Below the pieces are notes generated by a model that did no database searches, had not been told where the DNA came from, and worked only from the letters and a program-made list of their open reading frames with translations. A program made the position numbers and the translations under genes. From contig NZ_AKJS01000196.1 in assembly GCF_000282215.1 (NCBI RefSeq), positions 1-46,850 of the forward strand: 46,850 bases of DNA, given 5' to 3'. This document shows, piece by piece, positions 8,572 to 16,262 of this stretch; the first letter of the stretch is position 1; every line of letters begins with the position of its first letter. The DNA comes from Pseudomonas sp. GM21 (lineage in GTDB: Bacteria > Pseudomonadota > Gammaproteobacteria > Pseudomonadales > Pseudomonadaceae).

Positions 8572-8577
8572 TATAAA
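8572..8577 (+). promoter_or_regulatory. rpsB-tsf promoter -10 box with GC-rich discriminator
   Basis: TATAAA is followed by ATGCGCCGC, a GC-rich discriminator typical of stringently controlled ribosomal promoters. The -35 is unclear; TTCCGT at 8549-8554 has a 17-nt spacer. The start of transcription would be near 8584, giving a leader of about 130 nt before rpsB. Confidence 0.6.
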
Positions 8578-8583
8578 ATGCGC

Positions 8584-8716
8584 CGCTTTCCGGGGATACC
8601 CCGAAAGGCTTAAATCCACACACGTGTCGACACGATGACCTGGGTGCCTTCAGCTGAAGCTGCTGGTTGGTCATTGGGATACGTGGAGGCCAAACCCGAC
8701 TTATTAAGGAACTATC
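8584..8716 (+). promoter_or_regulatory. rpsB leader, likely S2 autoregulatory element
   Basis: A 5' leader of about 130 nt before rpsB. Complementary segments ATGACC (8635-8640) and GGTCAT (8669-8674) enclose a smaller CAGCTGAAGCTG hairpin. A near-palindromic ACACACGTGTCGACAC lies just before. It is known that S2 represses rpsB-tsf through a conserved leader in gammaproteobacteria; assigning that role here is inference from position and folding. AAGGA at 8706-8710 is the rpsB ribosome site. Confidence 0.5.
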
Positions 8717-9454
8717 ATGTCCCAAGTCAACATGCGCGATATGCTGAAGGCCGGTGTGCACTTCGGTCACCAAACCCGTTACTGGAACCCGAAAATGGGT
8801 AAATACATTTTCGGCGCGCGTAACAAGATCCACATCATCAACCTTGAAAAAACCCTGCCAATGTTCAACGAAGCTCTGACTTTCGTAGAGCGTCTGGCCC
8901 AGGGCAAAAACAAGATTCTGTTCGTCGGCACCAAGCGTTCCGCTGGCAAGATCGTTGCTGAAGAAGCAGCACGTTGCGGTTCGCCGTACGTCGATCACCG
9001 CTGGTTGGGTGGCATGCTGACCAACTTCAAAACCATCCGTGCTTCCATCAAGCGTCTGCGTGACCTTGAAGTGCAAGCCGAAGACGGTACGTTCGCCAAG
9101 CTGACCAAGAAAGAAGCGCTGATGCGCTCCCGTGACCTGGAAAAGCTGGATCGTTCCCTGGGTGGTATCAAGGACATGGGCGGTCTGCCAGACGCTCTGT
9201 TCGTTATCGACGTTGATCACGAGCGCATCGCGATCACCGAAGCCAACAAGCTGGGCATCCCGGTTATCGGCGTAGTCGATACCAACAGCAGCCCGGAAGG
9301 CGTTGACTACATCATCCCAGGCAACGATGACGCAATCCGCGCTATCCAGTTGTACATGGGTTCGATGGCTGACGCTGTAATCCGCGGTCGCAACCACGTT
9401 GCTGGCGGCACCGAGCAGTTCGTTGAAGAAGCTCCGGTAGCAGCGGCTGAGTAA
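8717..9454 (+). CDS. rpsB: 30S ribosomal protein S2
   Basis: A 245-residue S2 protein, starting MSQVNMRDMLKAGVHFGHQT and containing the conserved GTKRSAGKIV, DHRWLGGMLTNFKT and GIPVIGVVDTN blocks. S2 joins late in 30S assembly and bridges S1 to the subunit. AAGGA sits 6 nt before the ATG. The gene is followed by a strong terminator (9481-9509) and then tsf, the usual rpsB-tsf arrangement. The terminator probably sets a ratio between S2 and EF-Ts by partial read-through. Confidence 0.99.
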   Translation: MSQVNMRDMLKAGVHFGHQTRYWNPKMGKYIFGARNKIHIINLEKTLPMFNEALTFVERLAQGKNKILFVGTKRSAGKIVAEEAARCGSPYVDHRWLGGMLTNFKTIRASIKRLRDLEVQAEDGTFAKLTKKEALMRSRDLEKLDRSLGGIKDMGGLPDALFVIDVDHERIAITEANKLGIPVIGVVDTNSSPEGVDYIIPGNDDAIRAIQLYMGSMADAVIRGRNHVAGGTEQFVEEAPVAAAE

Positions 9455-9480
9455 CTGACGCCTTGGCGTTGACTCAGTAA

Positions 9481-9509
9481 GCAAAAAGGGGGCTTGGCCC
9501 CCTTTTTGC
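9481..9509 (+). terminator. rpsB-tsf intergenic terminator/attenuator
   Basis: GCAAAAAGGGGG and CCCCCTTTTTGC form a perfect 12-bp stem with a 5-nt CTTGG loop; the descending arm carries five T. It lies 27 nt after the rpsB stop. Since tsf is normally cotranscribed with rpsB, it is likely a partial terminator. Confidence 0.85.
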
Positions 9510-9645
9510 CACCTCGAAAACCGTTTGTCGGCCCCGCACTTGCAGAGCTGTAACGTGCAGCGGCTTACAACGGTGGTTCGGGAAGAATTGATCGCCCGTT
9601 CGATCGGGTGGAATGGTTGAAAACCTATCCAAGAGGATTTTGAAA

Positions 9646-10509
9646 ATGGCAGCAATTACTGCAGCGTTGGTTAAAGAACTGCGTGAGCGTACCGGCGAAG
9701 GCATGATGGATTGCAAGAAGGCCCTGGAAAAGGCTGACGGCGACATCGAAAAAGCCATTGATGATATGCGTGCTTCCGGCGCAATCAAGGCTGCCAAGAA
9801 AGCAGGCAACGTGGCTGCTGAAGGCGCTATCGCTCTGAAAGAAGACGGCAAATCTGCTGTTCTGCTGGAAGTAAACTCGCAGACTGACTTCCTGGCCCTG
9901 CAGGACGACTTCAAGGCATTTGTTGCTGCTAGCGTTGAAAAAGCGTTCGCCGACAAACTGACTGACGTCGCTCCGCTGATCGCCGCTCAAGAAGCTGATC
10001 GCCTGGTATTGGTTGGCAAGGTTGGCGAAAACGTCAACATCCGTCGCCTCGTACGCGTTGAAGGTGATGTTGTTGGTGGTTACCTGCACGGCAACAAGAT
10101 CGGTGTTGCAGTTGTCCTGAAAGGCGGCAACGTTGAACTGGCCAAAGACATCGCTATGCACGTAGCGGCCAGCAACCCAGAGTTCCTGCTGCCTTCGGAA
10201 GTTTCTGCCGAAGCGATCGAGCGTGAAAAAGCTGTGTTCCTGCAGCTGAACGAAGAAAAAATCAAAGGCAAGCCAGAAAACATTGTTGAAAATATGGTCA
10301 AAGGCCGTATCAGCAAGTTCCTGGCTGAAGCAAGCCTGGTTGAGCAGGCGTTCGTCAAGAACCCTGAAATCAAGGTTGGCGAACTGGCCAAGAAAGCCGG
10401 TGCTGAAATCGTTTCCTTCACCTACTTCAAAGTAGGCGAAGGCATCGAGAAGCCAGTAGACAACTTCGCTGAAGAAGTTGCCGCTCAGCTGGCCGCTGCC
10501 AAGTCGTAA
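9646..10509 (+). CDS. tsf: Elongation factor Ts
   Basis: A 287-residue guanine-nucleotide exchange factor for EF-Tu. The N-terminal module carries RERTGEGMMDCKKAL (residues 13-27), the EF-Tu-contacting signature, followed by a core domain with QTDFLA and the C-terminal FTYFKVGEGIEKP. The frame extends 11 codons upstream, but the family start is MAAITAALV at 9646, with AGAGGA 10 nt upstream. A terminator follows at 10535-10568. Length is typical. Confidence 0.98.
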   Translation: MAAITAALVKELRERTGEGMMDCKKALEKADGDIEKAIDDMRASGAIKAAKKAGNVAAEGAIALKEDGKSAVLLEVNSQTDFLALQDDFKAFVAASVEKAFADKLTDVAPLIAAQEADRLVLVGKVGENVNIRRLVRVEGDVVGGYLHGNKIGVAVVLKGGNVELAKDIAMHVAASNPEFLLPSEVSAEAIEREKAVFLQLNEEKIKGKPENIVENMVKGRISKFLAEASLVEQAFVKNPEIKVGELAKKAGAEIVSFTYFKVGEGIEKPVDNFAEEVAAQLAAAKS

Positions 10510-10534
10510 GACGGTTTTTTAAACTGTCGCCCTG

Positions 10535-10568
10535 AAGAGGCTGCCCGCTTACGCGCGCAGCCTCTTTT
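10535..10568 (+). terminator. tsf terminator
   Basis: AAGAGGCTGC (10535-10544) pairs with GCAGCCTCTT (10557-10566), with TTTT following the CCTC. A 10-bp GC-rich stem 25 nt after the tsf stop. Confidence 0.85.
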
Positions 10569-10631
10569 CAGATGGGCCACCAGATTTTTATTGGTTTCCC
10601 TTTGGAACTGGCTTACAAAGCCATGTTCCGA

Positions 10632-10650
10632 TGGCGCTGAAGCAGCGCCA
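10632..10650 (+). other. Stem-loop in the pyrH leader
   Basis: TGGCGCTG-aag-CAGCGCCA forms an 8-bp perfect hairpin about 70 nt before pyrH. There is no T-run, so it is not a terminator. It may be part of the pyrH 5' leader; function unknown. Confidence 0.5.
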
Positions 10651-10721
10651 AGCTAGAGTGAGCGCAGCTGCAAACAGCTCGCAAAGAATTTTTTTAAAAT
10701 ACGCCGCAGGAGAGATTCGCA

Positions 10722-11465
10722 ATGGCTCAGCAGGGCAGTGGTTATCAGGCTCGCTATAAACGCATTCTACTCAAGCTTAGCGGCGAGGCCCTGATGGGCT
10801 CGGAAGAGTTCGGGATCGATCCGAAGGTTCTGGATCGCATGGCGCTGGAAGTCGGCCAACTGGTCGGTATCGGTGTTCAGGTCGGTCTGGTGATCGGTGG
10901 TGGTAACCTGTTCCGCGGTGCAGCGCTGAGCGCGGCCGGCATGGATCGGGTGACTGGCGATCACATGGGCATGCTGGCCACTGTGATGAACGCCCTGGCC
11001 ATGCGCGATGCGCTGGAGCGTGCCAATATCTCGGCCATCGTGATGTCGGCGATTTCCATGGTGGGTGTGACCGATCACTATGATCGTCGCAAAGCCATGC
11101 GCCACCTGAACGCCAAGGAAGTGGTGATTTTCGCGGCCGGTACCGGTAATCCGTTCTTCACCACGGATTCGGCAGCCTGCTTGCGCGCAATCGAAATCGA
11201 TGCCGATGTCGTGCTCAAGGCGACCAAGGTCGATGGCGTCTACACCGCTGACCCGTTCAAAGACCCGCATGCCGAGAAGTTCGATCATCTGACTTACGAT
11301 GAAGTGCTGGATCGCAAGCTGGGTGTGATGGATCTGACAGCCATTTGTCTGTGCCGCGACCACAAGATGCCGTTGCGCGTCTTTAACATGAACAAGCCCG
11401 GCGCCCTGCTGAATATCGTGCATGGTGGCGCTGAAGGGACCCTGATCGAGGAAGGCCAACAATGA
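10722..11465 (+). CDS. pyrH: UMP kinase
   Basis: A 247-residue amino-acid-kinase-fold enzyme that phosphorylates UMP to UDP. Visible blocks: RILLKLSGEALMG at the N-terminus, GLVIGGGNLFRG, ADHMGM-type GDHMGMLATVMN, AGTGNPFFTTDSAA for nucleotide binding and LKATKVDGVYTADP. CAGGAGAG lies before the ATG. The stop overlaps the start of frr by 4 nt, so the two are probably coupled, in line with the conserved pyrH-frr pair. Confidence 0.98.
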   Translation: MAQQGSGYQARYKRILLKLSGEALMGSEEFGIDPKVLDRMALEVGQLVGIGVQVGLVIGGGNLFRGAALSAAGMDRVTGDHMGMLATVMNALAMRDALERANISAIVMSAISMVGVTDHYDRRKAMRHLNAKEVVIFAAGTGNPFFTTDSAACLRAIEIDADVVLKATKVDGVYTADPFKDPHAEKFDHLTYDEVLDRKLGVMDLTAICLCRDHKMPLRVFNMNKPGALLNIVHGGAEGTLIEEGQQ

Positions 11466-12019
11466 TCAATGAAATCAAGAAAGACGCTCAAGAGCGTATG
11501 CAGAAATCCCTGGACTCTCTGAATCATGCATTTGGTCAGATTCGTACCGGCAAGGCCCACCCAAGCATTCTGGGTAGTGTGATGGTGCCGTACTACGGCA
11601 CAGACACTTCCATTACCCAAGTGGCGAACATCACGGTAAAAGACTCCCGGACCCTGCAAGTCGTCGCGTTTGAGCGCAACATGCTCGCGGCTGTCGACAA
11701 GGCGATCCAGAGTGCTGGCCTGAACCTCAACCCGACCAACCTGGGTGAGTTGCTGCTGATCTCCATGCCTGCCCTGACTGAAGAAACCCGCAAGGGCTTC
11801 ACCAAGCAGGCGCGTAGCGCAGCTGAAGATGCGCGTGTTGCCGTGCGCAACATTCGTCGCGATGCCCTGGGTGACCTTAAGAAACTGGTCAAAGACAAGG
11901 AAATCAGCGAAGACGAAGAGCGTCGTGCTGCTGCTGATATCCAGAAGCTGACCGACAAGGCTGAGGCTGACATCGATGCGGCCACCAAGCAGAAAGAAGC
12001 CGACCTGATGGCCGTATAA
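11462..12019 (+). CDS. frr: Ribosome recycling factor
   Basis: A 185-residue RRF that, with EF-G, splits post-termination ribosomes. It has the full length and hallmark sequence: KSLDSLNHAFGQIRTGKAHP at the N-terminal helix, LLLISMPALTEETRK in the centre and a helical C-terminus ending KQKEADLMAV. It overlaps pyrH and is followed by uppS after 13 nt. No anomaly seen. Confidence 0.98.
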   Translation: MINEIKKDAQERMQKSLDSLNHAFGQIRTGKAHPSILGSVMVPYYGTDTSITQVANITVKDSRTLQVVAFERNMLAAVDKAIQSAGLNLNPTNLGELLLISMPALTEETRKGFTKQARSAAEDARVAVRNIRRDALGDLKKLVKDKEISEDEERRAAADIQKLTDKAEADIDAATKQKEADLMAV

Positions 12020-12032
12020 GGGTCGCGTTTTC

Positions 12033-12788
12033 ATGGATAAGACCAAGCAGACTGTGCCGTCCGCGGTGCCGCGCCATGTCGCGATCATCATGGATGGTAA
12101 TAATCGCTGGGCGAAGAAGCGCTTTATGCCGGGTGTCGCCGGGCATAAAGCGGGCGTGGATGCGGTTCGTGCCGTCATCGAGGTGTGTGCCGAGGCCAAG
12201 GTCGAGGTGTTGACCCTGTTTGCCTTCTCCAGTGAGAACTGGCAACGCCCGGCGGATGAAGTCAGTGCCTTGATGGATTTGTTCTTCAAGGCGTTGCGTC
12301 GCGAGGCCAAGCGCCTCAATGACAACAACATCAGTCTGCGCATCATCGGTGATCGTTCGCGCTTTCATCCCGAGCTTCAGGCTGCCATGCGTGAAGCTGA
12401 GGCGATGACTGCCGGTGCCAACCGCTTTGTCTTGCAGATCGCCGCCAATTACGGCGGTCAGTGGGACATCGCGCAGGCCGCTCAGCGTCTGGCGCGGGAG
12501 GTTCAGGCCGGGCATCTGCGTCCGGAAGACATCACGCCTGAATTGCTGCAAACCTGTCTGGCCACCGGCGATCTGCCGTTGCCGGACTTGTGCATCCGTA
12601 CCGGTGGCGAGCACCGCATCAGCAACTTCCTGCTGTGGCAGCTGGCTTACGCCGAGTTGTACTTCTCCGACCTGTTCTGGCCGGACTTCAAACACGACGC
12701 CATGCGAAGCGCACTGGCCGATTTCGCTTCTCGCCAGCGCCGCTTCGGTAAAACGAGCGAGCAGGTCGAGAATGGAGCCCGGGTTTAA
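12033..12788 (+). CDS. uppS: Undecaprenyl diphosphate synthase
   Basis: A 251-residue cis-prenyltransferase. It extends farnesyl diphosphate with isopentenyl diphosphate to C55-PP, the carrier lipid for peptidoglycan and O-antigen. The signature IIMDGNNRWAKKR gives the catalytic D21, with FAFSSENWQRP and the C-terminal RTGGEHRISNFLLWQ and ELYFSDLFWPDF blocks. The stop TAA shares its last base with the ATG of cdsA, a TAATG junction. It starts the long isoprenoid/envelope run of genes. Confidence 0.97.
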   Translation: MDKTKQTVPSAVPRHVAIIMDGNNRWAKKRFMPGVAGHKAGVDAVRAVIEVCAEAKVEVLTLFAFSSENWQRPADEVSALMDLFFKALRREAKRLNDNNISLRIIGDRSRFHPELQAAMREAEAMTAGANRFVLQIAANYGGQWDIAQAAQRLAREVQAGHLRPEDITPELLQTCLATGDLPLPDLCIRTGGEHRISNFLLWQLAYAELYFSDLFWPDFKHDAMRSALADFASRQRRFGKTSEQVENGARV

Positions 12789-13594
12789 TGCTTAAACAAC
12801 GAATCATCACCGCGCTGATCCTGCTGCCGATCGCTTTGTGCGGGTTTTTCCTGCTTAAAGGTTCCAGCTTTGCGCTGTTCATCGGGTTTGTAGTGACGCT
12901 TGGTGCTTGGGAATGGGCGCGGCTGGCCGGCTTCACTGCTCAGCCTGTTCGCGTTGCCTATGCCGTTGTGGTCGCACTGATTCTGTTCATCATGTATATC
13001 CTGCCAGGGCTCGCGCCTTGGGTATTGGGCGCTTCGGTGCTCTGGTGGGGCGTGGCGACGTATCTGGTGCTGACGTACCCGCGCTCCAGCGAGCACTGGG
13101 CCAGCGCCGCCAGTAAGCTGGTGATCGGTCTGCTGATTCTGTTGCCGGCCTGGCAAGGCTTGGTCCAGATCAAGCAGGAGCCCTTGGGTAACTGGCTGAT
13201 CATGGCGGTGATGGTGCTGGTCTGGGGGGCTGATATCGGCGCGTACTTTTCCGGGCGGGCCTTTGGCAAGCGCAAGCTGGCGCCGCAGGTCAGCCCTGGC
13301 AAAAGCTGGGAAGGCGTGTACGGCGGTTTGCTGCTGAGTCTGGTGATCACCGCGATCGTCGGCCTGGTGCGCGACTGGAGTTTCGCCCAGATGCTGATGG
13401 GGTTGATCGGTGCGGCCGTGATCGTCTTCATCTCGGTGGTAGGTGACCTCACAGAGAGCATGTTCAAGCGTCAATCGGGCATCAAGGACAGCAGTAATCT
13501 GCTGCCGGGTCATGGCGGTGTCCTGGATCGAATCGACAGCCTGACGGCTGCAATTCCGGTGTTCGCCGTGCTGTTGTGGATGGCTGCACCGTGA
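12788..13594 (+). CDS. cdsA: Phosphatidate cytidylyltransferase
   Basis: A 268-residue inner-membrane enzyme that makes CDP-diacylglycerol from phosphatidate and CTP, feeding all phospholipid synthesis. The protein is hydrophobic with about eight membrane segments. The C-terminal CDP-DAG synthase signature is intact: SMFKRQSGIKDSS followed by LPGHGGVLDRID. The start overlaps the uppS stop by one base and the stop overlaps the GTG start of dxr (GTGA), giving a tightly coupled uppS-cdsA-dxr set. Confidence 0.96.
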   Translation: MLKQRIITALILLPIALCGFFLLKGSSFALFIGFVVTLGAWEWARLAGFTAQPVRVAYAVVVALILFIMYILPGLAPWVLGASVLWWGVATYLVLTYPRSSEHWASAASKLVIGLLILLPAWQGLVQIKQEPLGNWLIMAVMVLVWGADIGAYFSGRAFGKRKLAPQVSPGKSWEGVYGGLLLSLVITAIVGLVRDWSFAQMLMGLIGAAVIVFISVVGDLTESMFKRQSGIKDSSNLLPGHGGVLDRIDSLTAAIPVFAVLLWMAAP

Positions 13595-14781
13595 GCCGCC
13601 CACAGCAGATTACTGTCTTGGGGGCCACCGGTTCGATTGGTCTGAGCACCCTGGACGTGATTGCTCGTCACCCGGCGCGTTACCAGGTTTTCGCCTTGAG
13701 CGGGTTTACTCGACTGAGTGAGTTGTTGGCCTTGTGCGTGCGTCATACGCCGCGGTTTGCTGTTGTACCGCAAGCAAGCACGGCTCGAACCCTGCAGGAC
13801 GATTTGCGCGCAGCTGGCCTGTCGACTCGTGTGCTGGTAGGGGAGGAGGGGTTGTGTCAGGTTGCTTCCGATCCTGAGGTCGATGCGGTCATGGCGGCCA
13901 TCGTTGGCGCGGCGGGATTGCGTCCGACCCTGGCGGCGGTCGAGGCAGGCAAGAAAATTCTGCTGGCTAACAAAGAAGCGCTGGTGATGTCCGGGGCGCT
14001 GTTCATGCAGGCTGTGCGCAAAAGCGGTTCGGTCCTGCTGCCGATCGACAGTGAGCACAACGCGATTTTCCAGTGCATGCCACAGGATTTCGCTCGTGGG
14101 CTTGGTGCGGTCGGCGTGCGTCGGATTCTTCTGACCGCCTCTGGTGGCCCGTTCCGACAGACACCAATGGCCGAACTGGCGCATGTTACGCCTGACCAGG
14201 CGTGTGCTCATCCGAACTGGTCTATGGGGCGCAAAATTTCGGTCGATTCGGCCAGCATGATGAACAAGGGGCTCGAGTTGATCGAGGCCTGCTGGCTGTT
14301 CGACGCCAAACCGTCCCAGGTTGAAGTCGTGATTCACCCTCAGAGCGTGATTCATTCTCTGGTCGACTACATCGATGGTTCGGTGCTGGCCCAATTGGGC
14401 AATCCGGATATGCGCACGCCGATCGCAAACGCCCTGGCCTGGCCGGAGCGTATTGACTCGGGGGTGGCGCCGCTGGATCTGTTTGCCATTGCGCGTCTGG
14501 ATTTCCAGGCCCCCGATGAAGAGCGTTTTCCTTGCCTGCGCCTTGCGCGTCAGGCTGCCGAGGCTGGCAATAGCGCACCGGCGATGCTCAATGCCGCGAA
14601 TGAAGTGGCTGTTGCGGCGTTTCTCGACGGGCGGGTTCGCTACCCGGAAATCGCGAGTATCATCGAGGAAGTGTTGAGCCTCGAACCTGTCGTAGTGGTG
14701 GAGGATCTCGAGGCGGTGTTCACGGCTGACGCGAAGGCGCGAGTCCTGGCCGGACAATGGCTGAGTCGTCACGGGCGATAA
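13591..14781 (+). CDS. dxr: 1-deoxy-D-xylulose 5-phosphate reductoisomerase
   Basis: A 396-residue enzyme (IspC) that converts DXP to 2-C-methyl-D-erythritol 4-phosphate with NADPH, the committed MEP-pathway step. Visible parts: the dinucleotide loop LGATGSIGLST, LLANKEALV, LPIDSEHNAIFQC, and SASMMNKGLE with IEACWLF for metal and substrate. An in-frame ATG exists at 13576, but it lies inside cdsA. GTG at 13591 gives the normal start (SRPQQITVLG) and a GTGA overlap with cdsA, so I prefer it. The later pathway genes ispD and ispF are also in this window. Confidence 0.95.
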   Translation: MSRPQQITVLGATGSIGLSTLDVIARHPARYQVFALSGFTRLSELLALCVRHTPRFAVVPQASTARTLQDDLRAAGLSTRVLVGEEGLCQVASDPEVDAVMAAIVGAAGLRPTLAAVEAGKKILLANKEALVMSGALFMQAVRKSGSVLLPIDSEHNAIFQCMPQDFARGLGAVGVRRILLTASGGPFRQTPMAELAHVTPDQACAHPNWSMGRKISVDSASMMNKGLELIEACWLFDAKPSQVEVVIHPQSVIHSLVDYIDGSVLAQLGNPDMRTPIANALAWPERIDSGVAPLDLFAIARLDFQAPDEERFPCLRLARQAAEAGNSAPAMLNAANEVAVAAFLDGRVRYPEIASIIEEVLSLEPVVVVEDLEAVFTADAKARVLAGQWLSRHGR

Positions 14782-14834
14782 GTGCTGCGATACGTTGGCC
14801 CATGCGGCACTGAATAGGATTGCGGAGAAAGTAG

Positions 14835-16187
14835 ATGAGCGCGCTCTATATGATTGTCGGCACCCTGGTGGCATTGGGTGTGCTGGTTACCTTTCACGAA
14901 TTCGGCCATTTCTGGGTCGCACGTCGCTGTGGGGTCAAAGTGCTGCGTTTCTCCGTAGGCTTCGGCATGCCGCTGCTGCGCTGGCACGACAAGCAAGGTA
15001 CCGAGTTCGTGGTGGCTGCCATTCCACTGGGCGGCTACGTGAAGATGCTCGATGAGCGCGAAGGCGAAGTACCGGCCGATCAGCTCGAGCATTCCTTCAA
15101 TCGCAAATCAGTCCGTCAGCGAATCGCCATTGTGGCGGCAGGCCCCATCGCCAATTTCCTGTTGGCATTGGTGTTTTTCTGGGCGTTGGCGATGCTCGGC
15201 ACGGAGCAGGTGCGACCAGTCATCGGCGCAGTCGAGTCCGGCAGTATTGCCGCCAGGGCCGGTTTGAGCGCTGGTCAGGAAATCATTGCCATTGATGGCG
15301 AGCCGACTTCCGGCTGGGCAGCGGTGAATCTGCAACTGGTTCGACGTCTTGGCGAGAGTGGTTCACTTCAATTGTTGGTGCGTGAGCAGGGCTCCATGAC
15401 GGACTCTCCTCGCGAGCTGGCGCTGGATAAATGGCTTAAGGGGGCTGACGAGCCGGATCCGATTCGTTCGTTGGGTATCCGTCCTTGGCGCCCGGCGTTG
15501 CCTCCTGTATTGGCCGAGATTGATCCGAAAGGGCCGGCGCAGGCCGCAGGACTGAAGACCGGTGACCGGCTGCTGGCACTCGATGGCAAGGCGCTGGATG
15601 ACTGGCAGCAAGTGGTCGATACCGTCCGTATGCACCCGAATGCCAAAATCATGCTGCGCGTCGAACGCGATGGTGCTCAAATCGACGCCCCTGTTACGTT
15701 GGCCGCTCGCGGCGAGAGCAAGGCACCTACCGGTTATATGGGGGCCGGGGTGAAAGCGGTCGATTGGCCGCCAGAGATGATTCGCGAAGTCAGTTACGGC
15801 CCTGTGGCCGCGATTGGAGAGGGTGCGCGACGCACCTGGACCATGAGCGTACTGACCCTCGATTCGCTCAAGAAAATGTTGTTCGGTGAGCTCTCGGTAA
15901 AAAACTTGAGTGGACCGATAACCATTGCTAAAGTGGCGGGCGCTTCTGCCCAGTCGGGCGTTGCTGACTTCCTGAATTTCCTTGCATATCTGAGTATTAG
16001 CCTGGGGGTTCTGAATTTGTTGCCCATTCCTGTACTGGATGGGGGGCATTTGTTGTTTTATCTGATCGAGTGGGCGCGTGGTCGTCCCTTGTCGGATCGG
16101 GTGCAGGGTTGGGGGATACAGATCGGTATCAGTTTGGTGATCGGGGTGATGTTGCTCGCTCTGGTTAATGATCTGGGCCGTCTGTAA
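14835..16187 (+). CDS. rseP: Site-2 intramembrane protease RseP
   Basis: A 450-residue inner-membrane zinc metalloprotease. It makes the second cut in the anti-sigma factor (MucA/RseA) during the envelope stress response and also cleaves remnant signal peptides. HEFGH is at residues 21-25 in the first membrane segment and the third zinc ligand is in the PVLDGG motif (D402). Two PDZ domains lie between, at roughly residues 115-220 and 220-310 (SIAARAGLSAGQEI, GPAQAAGLKTGDRL). The C-terminus has two more membrane segments. It lies just upstream of bamA and skp, so the stress protease and outer-membrane assembly genes are linked. Confidence 0.97.
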   Translation: MSALYMIVGTLVALGVLVTFHEFGHFWVARRCGVKVLRFSVGFGMPLLRWHDKQGTEFVVAAIPLGGYVKMLDEREGEVPADQLEHSFNRKSVRQRIAIVAAGPIANFLLALVFFWALAMLGTEQVRPVIGAVESGSIAARAGLSAGQEIIAIDGEPTSGWAAVNLQLVRRLGESGSLQLLVREQGSMTDSPRELALDKWLKGADEPDPIRSLGIRPWRPALPPVLAEIDPKGPAQAAGLKTGDRLLALDGKALDDWQQVVDTVRMHPNAKIMLRVERDGAQIDAPVTLAARGESKAPTGYMGAGVKAVDWPPEMIREVSYGPVAAIGEGARRTWTMSVLTLDSLKKMLFGELSVKNLSGPITIAKVAGASAQSGVADFLNFLAYLSISLGVLNLLPIPVLDGGHLLFYLIEWARGRPLSDRVQGWGIQIGISLVIGVMLLALVNDLGRL

Positions 16188-16208
16188 CAACTTCGCTGAA
16201 TTGCGAAT

Positions 16209-16234
16209 CTGCCGCATTTTGCGGCAGTTTGTTT
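16209..16234 (+). terminator. Hairpin with T-rich tail between rseP and bamA
   Basis: CTGCCGCA (16209-16216) pairs with TGCGGCAG (16220-16227) across a 3-nt loop, followed by TTTGTTT. It could be a weak terminator that lowers rseP read-through into bamA, or a stabilising 3' end. Confidence 0.6.
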
Positions 16235-16262
16235 ATTGCCAGTTGGAATAAGAAAGGACTTC

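Noticed and set aside
10681..10707. TAAAAT before pyrH as a -10 box
   Set aside because: At 10695-10700 it would start RNA at about 10707 and leave almost no room before the ribosome site; more likely an AT-rich translation enhancer.
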